Positions 53,091 through 64,000 of a stretch of 64,000 nt of DNA are shown here, in pieces. The notes beneath the pieces are model-generated. The model was not told the DNA's origin. It did not search any database and worked only from the letters and a program-made list of their open reading frames with translations. The translations under genes were made by a program, and so were the position numbers. Numbering within the stretch: the first letter of the stretch is position 1; every line of letters starts with the position of its first letter. This DNA comes from Amycolatopsis viridis (GTDB lineage: Bacteria; Actinomycetota; Actinomycetes; Mycobacteriales; Pseudonocardiaceae): positions 806,001-870,000 of the forward strand of contig NZ_JAANOU010000001.1 of assembly GCF_011758765.1 (NCBI RefSeq), read 5' to 3'.

Positions 53091-53900
53091 GTGGCGCAGA
53101 TCGTGCGAACCGAAGACGAGGGTGATCCGCGGCTCGACGACTTCCGGGACCTGTCCACGGCCGACCGGCGGCCGGACCGGCCTGGTGGGCGCGGCCTGGT
53201 GATCGCCGAGGGCACCGTGGTGGTCCGGCGCCTGCTCGCCTCAGCGTACCCGCCGCGGGCACTGCTCGGGGTCGATCGGCGGATCGCGGAGCTCGCGCCC
53301 GATCTGGCGGACGTGCCGGTGCCGGCCTACGTGACCTCCGCCGAGGTGATGGCGAAGGTCGTCGGGTTCCACCTCAACCGCGGGGTGCTCGCGGTGGCCG
53401 ACCGCGCGCCGCTGCCGGACGCCGACGAGATCCTGGCCCGCTCGCGGGTCGTCGCGATCCTGGAAGGCGTGGGCGACCACGAGAACATCGGCGCGCTGTT
53501 CCGCAACGCGGCCGCGCTCGGGGTCGACGGGGTGCTGCTCGGCGCCGGGTGCGCGGATCCGCTGTACCGGCGCAGCGTGCGGGTGTCGATGGGCAACGTG
53601 CTGCGGGTGCCGTTCGCGTCGTTGACACCGTGGCCGTCCGCTCTGGACCGGGTGCGGGCGGCCGGGTTCCGCGTCGCGGCGCTCACGCCGCGGCCCGATT
53701 CGGTGAGCCTGCGCGAACTGGCCTCGGCGGGCGGCCGCACCGCGCTCCTGCTCGGTTCGGAAGGGCCCGGCCTGACCGCCGGGGCGCTGGCCGCGGCCGA
53801 CGTCGCGGTCCGGATCCCGATGAGCGAAGGTGTCGATTCGCTCAACGTGGCCACTGCCGCGGCCGTGGCCTTCTACGAGCTGGCCGCAGCGGTAAATTGA
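53091..53900 (+). CDS. SpoU/TrmH-type RNA methyltransferase, Rv0881-type
   Basis: A 269-aa SPOUT-fold 2'-O-methyltransferase. An N-terminal substrate-binding domain (residues ~1-95, FLVAEG-like GLVIAEGTVVVRRLL) precedes the knot domain with NIGALFRNAAALGVDGVLLG (motif 1), LLGSEGPGL (motif 2) and IPMSEGVDSLNVATAAAVAFYEL (motif 3). GTG at 53091 is chosen; CAGACT lies 7 nt upstream. RNA target unknown (rRNA or tRNA). No gene was found in the 226 bp before it. Confidence 0.92.
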   Translation: MAQIVRTEDEGDPRLDDFRDLSTADRRPDRPGGRGLVIAEGTVVVRRLLASAYPPRALLGVDRRIAELAPDLADVPVPAYVTSAEVMAKVVGFHLNRGVLAVADRAPLPDADEILARSRVVAILEGVGDHENIGALFRNAAALGVDGVLLGAGCADPLYRRSVRVSMGNVLRVPFASLTPWPSALDRVRAAGFRVAALTPRPDSVSLRELASAGGRTALLLGSEGPGLTAGALAAADVAVRIPMSEGVDSLNVATAAAVAFYELAAAVN

Positions 53901-53943
53901 CTGCGACCCGGCGTCCCGGCGTGCCGGGCGGAAAGGTGCTGGC

Positions 53944-54540
53944 GTGGAATTGCGGGTCCGCGGCGACCGCGCCGTGCTCAAGGGGCACGGCGCCGCGTAC
54001 ACGCGCGAAATCGACCCCCACAGCCTCGCGCTCGGTGTGGAGCTAGCCGATGCGCTGCACGAGTGGGCGCAGGTCGCGGCGGCGCTGCGGCGGTCGTCGA
54101 CCGGGCCGGGCGAGGCCGCGGCCGTGGTGTCCCGCCGCGGTCGGCAGCTCGCGGCCCGGGTGGCCGGGGTGATGGGCACGCCGGTGCACTACGTCGACCC
54201 GGTGACGGGCGAGCAGGTGGTCGTGCCGCCGCCCCCGCGAACCGAGCCACCCCCGCGGCTGTTCGCCGGCGTCGGTGACGAGCCGACACCGTGGGGGACC
54301 GGGCTGGTGGCGGCGGGGTTCGTCGCGGCCGTCGTGGTCGTCGCGATGATGGCGCTGGTGGTGGCGCTGGCAGCGGAGACCAGCGGGTGGCTGGTGCTCC
54401 TCGCCGCGGTCGTGGTCACCGCCGGTATCGCGCCGTCGCTGTGGCTGGCGCGGAAGCTGCCGATCATCCGGTGGGTCGCGCTGGGGGCCGCCGCCGGGGT
54501 GGCGCTGTCCTGGTTCGGCGTGCTGGCGGTCGTGTTCTGA
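53944..54540 (+). CDS. DUF2537 membrane protein, Rv0882-type
   Basis: A 198-aa protein with a soluble N-terminal half (ELRVRGDRAVLKGHGAAY ... LADALHEWAQVAAAL) and three membrane helices in the C-terminal half (VAAGFVAAVVVVAMMALVVAL, WLVLLAAVVVTAGIAPSLWL, WVALGAAAGVALSWFGVLAVVF). GTG at 53944 after GGAAAGG. Its TGA overlaps the next ATG (TGATG). Function unknown. Confidence 0.85.
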   Translation: MELRVRGDRAVLKGHGAAYTREIDPHSLALGVELADALHEWAQVAAALRRSSTGPGEAAAVVSRRGRQLAARVAGVMGTPVHYVDPVTGEQVVVPPPPRTEPPPRLFAGVGDEPTPWGTGLVAAGFVAAVVVVAMMALVVALAAETSGWLVLLAAVVVTAGIAPSLWLARKLPIIRWVALGAAAGVALSWFGVLAVVF

Positions 54541-54893
54541 TGGAGCCGCTCGGGCCGCTGCGGGAGATCTGCCTGGCGCTGCCGGAGGTTATCGAGCGGC
54601 CCAGCCACGGGGAACCGGCCTGGTTCGTCCGGGGGCGCAGAACGTTCGTGATGTTCGCCGACCACCACCACGACGACCGGGTGGCGTTCTGGTGCGCCGC
54701 GCCGCCCGGGGCGCAGGAGGAGATGACCGGGGCGGAGCCGGACCGGTTCTTCCGGCCACCGTACGTGGGACACCGCGGGTGGCTCGGGGTGTACCTCGAC
54801 GTGCCGGTCGACTGGGACGAGATCCGCGCGATCGTGCGCGAGGCGTACCGGGCGGTGGCGCCGGCGTCGTTAGCCGCGCGGCTCCAGGGCTGA
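54540..54893 (+). CDS. MmcQ/YjbR family DNA-binding-like protein
   Basis: A 117-aa protein of the MmcQ/YjbR fold: ICLALPEVIERPSHGEPAWFVRGRRTFVMF and GWLGVYLDVPVDWDEIRAIVREAYRAVAP are the family blocks. ATG at 54540 overlaps the DUF2537 stop. The family has a CyaY-like DNA-binding fold with no settled function. The 3' end overlaps the convergent gene by 24 bp. Confidence 0.88.
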   Translation: MEPLGPLREICLALPEVIERPSHGEPAWFVRGRRTFVMFADHHHDDRVAFWCAAPPGAQEEMTGAEPDRFFRPPYVGHRGWLGVYLDVPVDWDEIRAIVREAYRAVAPASLAARLQG

Positions 54894-55385
54894 CCACCGG
54901 TGCACGCCTGCGCCCTGCGCGTAGGACAGGTGCCCGCCCAGCGCGCCGCCCGCACTGACCGCGAGGAGCCCGGCCGCGGTCCAGGCGCGCGCTGCGCCAC
55001 GGCCGGACCGGTTGGCGGCGAGGAAGCAGCCCGCGGCGAGGGTGTTGGCGGCCGCGTGGACCATCCCGACGCGGCGCTGCTTGCGGTCGAGTCCGGAGAA
55101 CTCGGCGAGGCCGGTCAGGACGGTCGGCGGGGTCGCGGCCAGGCCGATCGTGACGAGGCGACGGGCCGCTTCGGGTTGACCGGTGAGGTCGAGCACGACC
55201 GACGAGATCCACGCACCGATCGGCAGCGTGACCAGCAGCGGGTGCACGGGGTGGCCGAGCCAGGCCCCTCGCAGCAGGCGGTCGGCGGTGCCCCGGCCGA
55301 TGACCTTGCGCAGGCCGCGCGCCAGCGCCGTGCTGGTGGGATCGAGAGCGCGGAGTGACTCGGCGGCTTCCAGGATGCGTTTCAC
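54870..55385 (-). CDS. DUF2231 membrane protein
   Basis: A 171-aa protein with a soluble N-terminus and about four membrane helices. HPVHPLLVTLPIGAWISSVVLDL is the DUF2231 signature with His residues that could bind metal or heme; FLAANRSGRGAARAW and GGALGGHLSY follow. GTG at 55385 with TACAGA (55392-55397) 6 nt before it. Related proteins often accompany Rieske or redox genes; none is adjacent here. Confidence 0.85.
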   Translation of the reverse strand: MKRILEAAESLRALDPTSTALARGLRKVIGRGTADRLLRGAWLGHPVHPLLVTLPIGAWISSVVLDLTGQPEAARRLVTIGLAATPPTVLTGLAEFSGLDRKQRRVGMVHAAANTLAAGCFLAANRSGRGAARAWTAAGLLAVSAGGALGGHLSYAQGAGVHRWSALEPRG

Positions 55386-55478
55386 ATCGGATCTGTACCC
55401 GGTGGCGGGAATTCGATTCGGCGTGGCGGGCTCGTGTTCCGGTGGTTCGTTCCCGCCCGGGCGGGTAGCCGTGCCGGC

Positions 55479-55994
55479 ATGTGGGGACGAGCAGTGGTGC
55501 AGGGCGTGGCCGCCGGGCTGGCGGGTGCACTGGTGATGACGGTGGCGGAGAAGGTGGAGCAGCGCGTCACCGGGCGGCCGGACTCCGAGGTGCCGGGGCG
55601 GACTCTGGCGCGGTTGCTCGGCCGGCCGGACAGCCGCCGCCGCTCGATGAACCTCGCGATGCATTTCGGGCAGGGCGCGCTGGTCGGCGCGCTGCGCGGG
55701 GTGATGGCGGCGGCCGGGCTGCGCGGCCCGTGGGCCTCGGCGATGTTCTGGGCGGTGCGGCTGACGAGCGACCAGACGCTGGAGAACGCCACCGGTGTGG
55801 GGGCGCCACCGTGGACCTGGCCGCGCCGCGAGCTGGCCGTGGACCTCACGCACAAGGGTGTGTACGCGCTGGGCACCGGGGCCGTGGCGGACTGGCTGGC
55901 CGCGCGGCAGGGACCCGGCCCGGGGCAGCGCCACGCCGCGAAACGCCCCGGCCGGCGTTCGGGTGTGGGCCCGCTGTCGCGGCGGTCAGGCTAG
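55479..55994 (+). CDS. membrane protein of unknown function
   Basis: A 171-aa protein with hydrophobic segments (VVQGVAAGLAGALVMTVAEK near the N-terminus; GALVGALRGVMAAAGL; VYALGTGAVADWLA) and a basic tail. The pattern resembles a family of actinobacterial DUF1440-like inner membrane proteins, but I cannot assign it firmly. ATG at 55479 is chosen over an upstream in-frame start at 55434. It diverges from the DUF2231 gene. Confidence 0.7.
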   Translation: MWGRAVVQGVAAGLAGALVMTVAEKVEQRVTGRPDSEVPGRTLARLLGRPDSRRRSMNLAMHFGQGALVGALRGVMAAAGLRGPWASAMFWAVRLTSDQTLENATGVGAPPWTWPRRELAVDLTHKGVYALGTGAVADWLAARQGPGPGQRHAAKRPGRRSGVGPLSRRSG

Positions 55995-56242
55995 GAACGG
56001 GAGGCGCCGCACGCGGAGCCAGCCGTCTGCCAGGACGATGTTCGCCGCCGGAGCGGCCGCTCTCCTGGTGACGAGCAGTACCGACGGCCAGCCGGGACGG
56101 CGGCGAAGTGCAGCGCCTCGACCGCGTCGGCAGGTGTCAGGTCCGGCAGCCTGGTGACGATCTCGTCGACGGTCATCCCGTCCGCGAGCATCGCCACCAC
56201 ATGCACGGCTGACCGCCCATCAGGTCAGCGTCCACGGTGATC
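55986..56242 (-). pseudogene. decayed DUF433-DUF5615 toxin-antitoxin pair
   Basis: Minus-strand fragments in three frames. First, ITVDADLMGGQPC matches the start of DUF433 antitoxin-like proteins. The frame is then lost where the usual IRGTRIPV segment should be, and resumes in another frame as VVAMLADGMTVDEIVTRLPDLTPADAVEALHFAA. Finally VLLVTRR and NIVLADGWLRVRRLP match the C-terminus of DUF5615 PIN-like proteins, ending at the TGA at 55986. Two deletions therefore seem to have removed the antitoxin middle and nearly all of the toxin. Confidence 0.65.
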
Positions 56243-56282
56243 CGTCGAATGTCACGAGTCCGATGCCGGCCGGACCGGGCGT

Positions 56283-57056
56283 TCAGCCGCGCTGGCTGCG
56301 GACCCCGAGCAGCACGTCTTCCCACGCCGGGACCGCCGGGTGGGCCTTCTTCTTCGGCTTGGGCTTCGCGGCGGTGGGGTCCGGCTGGGCGTCGATGTCG
56401 AGCGTCGGCTGGCCGGGGGTCTCCTCGACGTCCGGCTCCGGCGACTCGGCTTCCACCGCCCGCAGCGTGCGTGGTGTGCGGTGCGGGTCCAGCAGGTCCT
56501 CGGCGTGCTCGTCCAGCGCGGTGACCGTGCCGCCGTGGGCGCCGGCGGAGAACTGCCAGTGCGCCGCGTTGTCGGAACGCCCGGCAGTCCAGCGGAGCGC
56601 CACGATCCACCGGCCGTCGTCGCCGCGCCAGGCGTCCCACGTGGCCTGCGAGTAGTCCTGGCCGCGCACCCCGAACGCGTACGCCACGATCTCGCCGAGC
56701 GTCCGCACGTCCGGGCCGTCCTCGCGGACGGGGTGCGCGGACTGCGCCAGCTCCGCGGTCCGCGACCGCTCGAGCAGCACCGGGTAGGCGAACCGTTCCA
56801 CCCGTTCCACCGCCACCCCGGCGGCGTCCGCGACCTGCTGCACCGACTCGCCGGCCCGGATGCGGGCCTGGATCTCGCGTGGTCGCATCTGGCTCTCCGT
56901 CTCGATTTCGATCTGCCCCAGCCTGGGGACGTCACCCCGGACGGCCGCTCGCAGTTTCTCATCGGCGGGCAGGAGGAAACGCTCGCGCCGCGCCGGGTCT
57001 TCGCACACGATGGACTTGCCGTCCTCGTGCAGTCCGACCACCCTCAGCGTCCGCAT
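56283..57056 (-). CDS. sepH: septation protein SepH (DUF3071), Rv0883c-type
   Basis: A 257-aa cell-division protein that in Streptomyces and mycobacteria binds FtsZ and promotes its assembly. The N-terminal DUF3071 domain starts MRTLRVVGLHEDGKSIVCED and includes a helix-turn-helix (RPREIQARIRAGESVQQVADAAGVAVERVERF). A variable acidic/Pro linker leads to the short conserved C-terminal helix PAWEDVLLGVRSQ. ATG at 57056 follows GGAGGAGG by 6 nt. Confidence 0.93.
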   Translation of the reverse strand: MRTLRVVGLHEDGKSIVCEDPARRERFLLPADEKLRAAVRGDVPRLGQIEIETESQMRPREIQARIRAGESVQQVADAAGVAVERVERFAYPVLLERSRTAELAQSAHPVREDGPDVRTLGEIVAYAFGVRGQDYSQATWDAWRGDDGRWIVALRWTAGRSDNAAHWQFSAGAHGGTVTALDEHAEDLLDPHRTPRTLRAVEAESPEPDVEETPGQPTLDIDAQPDPTAAKPKPKKKAHPAVPAWEDVLLGVRSQRG

Positions 57057-57220
57057 TCGCCGCCTCCTCCTGGCTTCACCTCGGTGGGTGTTCACGGTAG
57101 GTCGGCGCGTCCCCTTGACGGGTCAGGCGCGCCGACACTTTTTGGTTGATCTTGCAGGAATTCCGCCGGTTCGGCCACCCGGGGAAACACGCGCGCGCCG
57201 GTATCGGCCACGATTGCCCC

Positions 57221-58114
57221 ATGCGGCGGCGGGTTCTGGTCACCGGGGTGGCGATCGAGGTCGTGCTGGTCGGGATCGTGCTGGCGTGGAAACGGTTGGA
57301 CGGGCTGGATCTGGACGTCTACCGGCTCGGCGCGCAGGCGTTCTTCGAGCACGGTGACCCGTACGGCCTATTGCCGCCCACGCGGAACGGGGCGCTGCTG
57401 CCGTTCACCTACCCGCCGTTCGCGGCGATCGTTTTCGCGCCGTTGCTGGTGATTCCACCGGATGTCGCACTTGCCGCGATCACCGTGGTGTCCGTGGTCG
57501 CGCTCGGCGCGGTCGTCGCGTTGTGCTTCGCGCGGTACGACCGGCGGCTGCACGTTTCCGGCGGCCTCGCGCTGGCCGTGCAGGCCGTCGCGTTGTTCAG
57601 CGAACCGGTGCGCGCCACGCTCGGGTTCGGGCAGGTCAACCTGGTGCTGATGCTGCTCGTCGCGGTCGACGCGCTGGGTCCGGTCCGTCATCGCGGGTTC
57701 GGCGTCGGGATCGCCGCGGCGGTCAAGCTGACCCCGGCCGCCTTCGTGTTGTTCTTCCTGCTGCGCAAGGATTTCCGGGCCGCCGCCCGCGCGGTGGGGG
57801 TGTTCGCCGGGTGTGCGCTGCTGGCCTGGGTGTGCGCGCCGCGCGCGTCGGTCACCTACTGGACGCAGCTGGTGTTCCAGGGCGACCGCGTCGGAGACCC
57901 GGGGTACGCCGGCAACCAGTCGCTGCACGGCACGCTCGCCCGGCTCGGCGCGCCCGCCTGGGTCTGGCTGATCGCGGTGGCCGTCACCCTTGTCGTCACC
58001 GTGCTCGTGATGCGCCGCGCCGACCCGGTGGTCGCGTTGCTGGCGTGCGCGGTCGGCGCGCTGCTGGCGTCCCCGGTGTCCTGGACGCACCACTGGGTGT
58101 GGGCGGTGCCGTGA
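57221..58114 (+). pseudogene. GT-C (GT87) glycosyltransferase gene with frameshift
   Basis: A polyprenol-phosphate-dependent mannosyltransferase-like membrane protein. The first 297 residues include the first-loop LDVYRLGAQAFFEHGDPYGLLPP with acidic catalytic candidates, LPFTYPPFAAIVFAPLL, LGFGQVNLVLMLLVAVDALG and the late SPVSWTHHWVWAVP, then stop at 58114. The expected C-terminal helices (LVLGTAALATVVFVVSPLW; YVLTGVLLLLTLGLG) continue in another frame from 58111 to 58461. Adding one G at 58110-58111 restores a single protein. The 57057-57220 gap upstream shows no gene. Confidence 0.8.
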
Positions 58115-58368
58115 TCGGGGTCCCGACGTGGCGAGGGCGGCGGTTCCGGCCGCTCGTGCTCGGCACCGCCGCCCTCGCGACAGTCGTGTTCGTGGTGAGC
58201 CCGTTGTGGGACCACCGGGACGTCTGGCCGCTCGCCGAGAGCTACGTCCTCACCGGCGTGCTCCTGCTGCTCACGCTGGGACTGGGGCGTGTTTCGGACG
58301 TGGCCTGCGTGGCGGCGCGAGTAGCTGACGGCCCACCACAAGCGGCTCCGCCGCTTGAGAACCAGAAC

Positions 58369-60901
<2,533 letters not shown>

Positions 60902-60938
60902 GGCGTCATTCTGCCGCCCGCGGTGCGGCAGCCGGAGC

Positions 60939-60967
60939 GGCCCCGGAACCGCGCGGGTTCCGGGGCC
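60939..60967 (-). terminator. terminator of the citrate synthase gene
   Basis: GGCCCCGGAACC and GGTTCCGGGGCC form a perfect 12-bp stem around GCGCG, 6 nt after the citrate synthase stop and 38 nt before the next gene on the same strand. No T-run. Confidence 0.65.
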
Positions 60968-60973
60968 TGCCGA

Positions 60974-62116
60974 TCAGAGCGGCTGGACCGCGGACCAGCC
61001 GTCGACCTCCTCGGGTGAACGAGGGCCGGGGCCGACGTAGCTCGCAGAGGGGCGGACCAGGCGGCCGGTCTGCTTCTGCTCCAGGATGTGCGCCGCCCAG
61101 CCGGCCGTGCGCGCGGAGGTGAACATCGCCGGCATCATGCTCGTCGGGACCCGGGCGAAGTCCAGGATCACCGCGGCCCAGAACTCGACGTTCGTCTCGA
61201 TCGCGCGGTCCGGGCGGCGCTCCCGCAGCTCCGCCAGCGCCGCCTGCTCCAGCGCGGCCGCCACCTCGTACCGTTCGGCGCCCAGCTCGCGGCACGTCCG
61301 GCGCAGCACGCGCGCCCGGGGGTCCTCGGCCCGGTAGACCCGGTGCCCGAAACCCATCAGGCGCTCCTTGCGGTCCAGGATCCCCTTGACGACCTTGCGG
61401 GCGTCGCCCTCCTTCTCCACCGCCTCGATCATCGGCAGCACCCGCGCCGGGGCGCCGCCGTGCAGCGGCCCGGACATCGCGCCGATCGCGCCGGACAGCG
61501 CCGCGGCCACGTCCGCCCCGGTCGAGGCGATCACCCGGGCGGTGAACGTCGAGGCGTTGAGCCCGTGCTCGGCGGCCGACACCCAGTAGGCGTCCACGGC
61601 CTTGACGTGCGCCGGGTCCGGCTCACCGCGCCAGCGGATCATGAACCGCTCGGTGATCGTCCGGCCCTGGTCCACCCGGGACTCCGGCACGGCGGGCACC
61701 CCGACCCCGCGCGCGGACTGGGCCACGTAGGACAGGGCGGTCACCGACGCGCGCGCCAGGTTCTCCCGCGCTTCGTCGTCGCTGATGTCGAGCACCGGCC
61801 GGAAGCCCCAGATCGGCGCCACCATCGCGAGCGCGGCCTGCGCGTCCACCCGGACGTCACCGGTGTGCACGGGGATCGGGAACGGCTCGGCCGGCGGCAG
61901 CCCGTCGCCGAACCTGCCGTCGACCAGCAGGCCCCACACGTCGCCGAAGCTGACCTTGCCGGCCAGGTCCTCGATGTCCACGCCGCGGTAGCGCAGTGCG
62001 CCGCCGTTGCGGTCCGGCTCGGCGATCTGGGTGCGGAAGGCGACGACGCCTTCCAGCCCGGGCTTGAACCCGTCGTCCGGTTCTGTGTTGTTTGCAACGG
62101 GCGCTGAGGTGGTCAC
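60974..62116 (-). CDS. citA: citrate synthase 2 (CitA, Rv0889c-type)
   Basis: A 380-aa citrate synthase family enzyme. Conserved active-site regions are AAEHGLNASTFTARVIASTG (His), GPLHGGAPARVL (His) and MGFGHRVYRAEDPRA, with the catalytic Asp in the C-terminal AAVILDFARVP region. N-terminal LEGVVAFRTQIAEPD is typical of the second, shorter actinobacterial enzyme; 2-methylcitrate synthase activity cannot be excluded. GTG at 62116 has AAAGG upstream; ATG at 62140 is an alternative. Confidence 0.92.
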   Translation of the reverse strand: MTTSAPVANNTEPDDGFKPGLEGVVAFRTQIAEPDRNGGALRYRGVDIEDLAGKVSFGDVWGLLVDGRFGDGLPPAEPFPIPVHTGDVRVDAQAALAMVAPIWGFRPVLDISDDEARENLARASVTALSYVAQSARGVGVPAVPESRVDQGRTITERFMIRWRGEPDPAHVKAVDAYWVSAAEHGLNASTFTARVIASTGADVAAALSGAIGAMSGPLHGGAPARVLPMIEAVEKEGDARKVVKGILDRKERLMGFGHRVYRAEDPRARVLRRTCRELGAERYEVAAALEQAALAELRERRPDRAIETNVEFWAAVILDFARVPTSMMPAMFTSARTAGWAAHILEQKQTGRLVRPSASYVGPGPRSPEEVDGWSAVQPL

Positions 62117-62431
62117 TGGTGGAAACCTTTCGCTGCGCATTTCCCCGACAATTTCGCGCGCGGGACGCGTCCGGGGCGCCTCGTCGCACGGTGCCCACAC
62201 CATCCTCCCGTCACGGCGGGGGAGCAATCGAAGAATGCGGTGGTTTCGGTCACGATTACGAGAACGATTCAGTCGGGCGTGCGGTAGATGTGAAAATCCT
62301 GCGTTTCCGAGCGGCCCACGCCGCAGTTGCGTGCCCGTGGCGGGTGTCACCGTTCGTCGGCTTCCCGAGCGGCCCCCCAAGCCCTAACGTGGGTTGTTAC
62401 GGGTGAGTAAGCGGGTCGTGGAGGTTGGCAC
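62117..62431. other. 315-bp divergent promoter region of citA and pdxH
   Basis: No gene. It must hold the promoters of citA (minus) and pdxH (plus). Near pdxH, CCTAACGT (about 62386-62393) could be a -10 and GGAGG lies just before the ATG. The citA side is AT-richer (GATTACGAGAACGATT around 62257-62272) without a clear consensus. Confidence 0.5.
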
Positions 62432-63103
62432 ATGCCAGAGGTCGAAAACATCGACGACGTTGCGGTACGCCTTCCCGGCATGCGGGTGGCCTACGACGGT
62501 GAGGCGCTGGACGAGTCCGATCTGGCTCCCAGCTGGACCGAGCAGTTGCAGGACTGGCTGAACCACGCCATCGCGGCGGGGGTCGCCGAGCCCAACGCCA
62601 TGGTGCTGGCCACCGCGGACGCCGATGGACGGCCGTCCTCCCGCAGCGTGCTGTGCAAGGGCCTCGACGAGCGCGGTGTGGTGTTCTACACGAACTTCAC
62701 CTCCAAGAAGAGCCACGACCTGACCATCACGCGGTACGCGTCGGCGACCTTCCCGTGGTACGCGTTGCAGCGGCAGGTGACCGTGCGCGGCGAGGTGGAG
62801 AAGGTCGACGTCAAGGAGACGGCCGAGTACTGGAAGCAGCGCCCGCGCGGTTCCCAGCTCGGCGCCTGGGCATCGCCGCAGTCCAAGGTCGTCACCGGGC
62901 GGCGTGACCTGGACGTCGCGCTCGCCTCGATCGAACGCCGCTTCGGCGACGTCGACGAGGTGCCGCTGCCGCCGCACTGGGGCGGGTGGCGCATCCGGCC
63001 CGAGGTGGTCGAGTTCTGGCAGGGGCAGCGGGACCGGCTGCACGACCGGTTGCGCTACGTGCGCACCGCGGACGGCTGGCACATCGAGCGCGTCGCTCCC
63101 TGA
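62432..63103 (+). CDS. pdxH: pyridoxamine 5'-phosphate oxidase PdxH
   Basis: A 223-aa FMN oxidase producing pyridoxal phosphate, the cofactor of SerC nearby. Family marks: PNAMVLATADADGRPSSRSVLCKG, FYTNFTSKKSHDL (FMN/phosphate binding), YWKQRPRGSQLGAWASPQS and the C-terminal WGGWRIRPEVVEFWQGQRDRLHDR. ATG at 62432 follows GGAGG. Confidence 0.95.
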   Translation: MPEVENIDDVAVRLPGMRVAYDGEALDESDLAPSWTEQLQDWLNHAIAAGVAEPNAMVLATADADGRPSSRSVLCKGLDERGVVFYTNFTSKKSHDLTITRYASATFPWYALQRQVTVRGEVEKVDVKETAEYWKQRPRGSQLGAWASPQSKVVTGRRDLDVALASIERRFGDVDEVPLPPHWGGWRIRPEVVEFWQGQRDRLHDRLRYVRTADGWHIERVAP

Positions 63104-63131
63104 GGCGCGAGCGAAATCACGCGACCCGATT

Positions 63132-63149
63132 AGTTAGCGCGGCTAAACT
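63132..63149 (+). promoter_or_regulatory. promoter and inverted repeat of the last MFS gene
   Basis: TTAGC (63134-63138) and GCTAA (63142-63146) are inverted around GCG, and TAAACT (63144-63149) lies 8 nt before the GTG at 63158. A regulator binding the repeat would block the -10. Confidence 0.45.
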
Positions 63150-63157
63150 GGTCGGTT

Positions 63158-64000
63158 GTGAGTGTCGAGGCCGGTGCGCGCCGCGGTAAGAAGCGAAAAC
63201 TGCTGAAGTCCGTGGTCGTGGACGTGCGGCCGCTGCGCACGCCCGGCTTCCGGCGCCTGTTCACCGGTACCGCGATCACCGCGATCGGCAGCCAGCTGAC
63301 CACGGTCGCGGTGCCGAAGCAGGTCTTCGACCTCACCGGGTCGTCCGGGTACGTGGGTCTCGCCGGCATCGTCGCGCTCGTTCCGCTGCTCGTCTTCGGG
63401 TTGTGGGGCGGTGCGATCGCCGACACGGTGGACCGCCGGAAGCTGCTCATCTTCGGTAACGCGGGCATCGCCGTCGTGTCGGCCCTGCTGTGGGCACAGG
63501 CGTTCTTCGGCGTCGGCTCGGTGTGGCTGGTGTTCGTGCTGCTCGCGTGCAACCAGGCGTTCTTCGCGATCAACATGCCGACCCGCAGCGCGATCGTCGC
63601 CCGGCTGATCGAACCCGAACTGCTCCCGGCGGCGGCCGCGTTGTCCGGCACCGTGAACACGTTCGGCATGGTGTTCGGGCCGATGGCCGCCGGCGCGCTG
63701 ATGCCGGTGCTCGGTCTGCCGACCCTCTACCTCATCGACACCGTCGCCCTGGTCGTCGCGCTGTACGCGGTCTGGCGGCTGCCCGCACTGCCACCGCTGT
63801 CCGGCACGGTGCGGGCCGCCGGGCTGCGTGACGTGCTGGACGGTTTCCGCTACATGGGCACCCAGAAGGTGCTGCTCGCCTCGTTCGTGGTGGACATCAT
63901 CGCGATGGTCGCCGGCATGCCGCGGGCGCTGTTCCCGGAGATGGCCGAGCGGACCTTCGGCGACCCGCCCGGCGGCGGCCTCGCCCTGGGCTGGCTCTAC
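63158..64000 (+). CDS. MFS transporter, truncated by window end
   Basis: The first 281 codons of an MFS permease of the DHA3 (enterobactin exporter/EntS-like) type: TPGFRRLFTGTAITAIGSQLTTVAVPKQVFDLTGSS, then GLWGGAIADTVDRRKLLI (motif A) and FGPMAAGALMPVLGLP. A basic N-terminal stretch (RRGKKRKLLKS) precedes helix 1. GTG at 63158. The frame is open to the last base, so the rest lies outside the window. Confidence 0.88.
   Translation, partial: MSVEAGARRGKKRKLLKSVVVDVRPLRTPGFRRLFTGTAITAIGSQLTTVAVPKQVFDLTGSSGYVGLAGIVALVPLLVFGLWGGAIADTVDRRKLLIFGNAGIAVVSALLWAQAFFGVGSVWLVFVLLACNQAFFAINMPTRSAIVARLIEPELLPAAAALSGTVNTFGMVFGPMAAGALMPVLGLPTLYLIDTVALVVALYAVWRLPALPPLSGTVRAAGLRDVLDGFRYMGTQKVLLASFVVDIIAMVAGMPRALFPEMAERTFGDPPGGGLALGWLY

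Noticed and set aside
57092-57352. 86-codon minus-strand frame upstream of sepH
   Set aside because: It is opposite the start of the glycosyltransferase gene, lacks a ribosome site and has no domain.

Overview
This is a 64 kb stretch of a very GC-rich actinobacterial chromosome. Gene content points to the Pseudonocardiaceae (Amycolatopsis-like), but no 16S or marker gene is present, so the genus is an inference. Genes are packed on both strands with many 4-bp ATGA/GTGA overlaps, GTG starts are frequent, and at least sixteen genes show a TANNNT box 6-7 nt before the start codon, the layout of leaderless actinobacterial mRNAs. I saw no rRNA, tRNA, CRISPR array, insertion sequence or prophage.

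The backbone follows the Mycobacterium tuberculosis Rv0861c-Rv0889c neighbourhood as I remember it: XPB helicase (48-1685), the helicase-associated protein (15537-17771), a 62-aa protein (17860), moaC, mog/moaE, rpf, moaD, moaA (20394-24414), YccF (31357), cold-shock protein (36925), DUF2771 lipoprotein, MFS-like protein and DUF3027 (37372-41314), DUF2530 (44045), MarR (45917), SpoU methyltransferase, DUF2537, SepH, SerC and citrate synthase (53091-62116). Lineage-specific genes are inserted into it.

Region by region: 1-4 kb has the XPB helicase behind an FAD monooxygenase divergent from a TetR regulator. 4-15.5 kb is a signalling island: two NIT-domain sensor kinases of the conservon (Cvn) type, a glutamate-type ABC transporter without its ATPase between them, a full A-B-C-D conservon, and an extra roadblock/DUF742 (B-C) pair. 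15.5-20.3 kb holds the XPB partner, malic enzyme and an AraC/VOC pair. 20.4-28 kb is a molybdenum block: cofactor synthesis (moaC, a MogA-MoaE fusion, moaD, moaA) and molybdate uptake (TOBE regulator, modABC), interrupted by an rpf resuscitation factor with a perfect CRP-type site upstream. 28-36.6 kb has phosphatases, two transporter/regulator or enzyme/regulator pairs and an R2lox oxidase under a TetR. 36.6-48.8 kb carries cold shock, envelope lipoproteins, a large GHKL-ATPase protein and transporters. 48.9-53 kb is a redox/iron patch: a DtxR/IdeR-like box, NAT, superoxide dismutase, heme oxygenase and a glutamate-cysteine ligase-like enzyme. 53-64 kb has rRNA methylation, division (SepH), a frameshifted GT-C glycosyltransferase, a decayed DUF433/DUF5615 toxin-antitoxin pair, serC, a serine hydrolase, citrate synthase, pdxH and a truncated MFS gene.

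The strongest candidate for something new is the 4-15.5 kb island: an arrangement A' - glutamate transporter - A-B-C-D - B'-C' that may form one expanded receptor/GTPase relay. Annotation is by reading motifs only; no searches were run.
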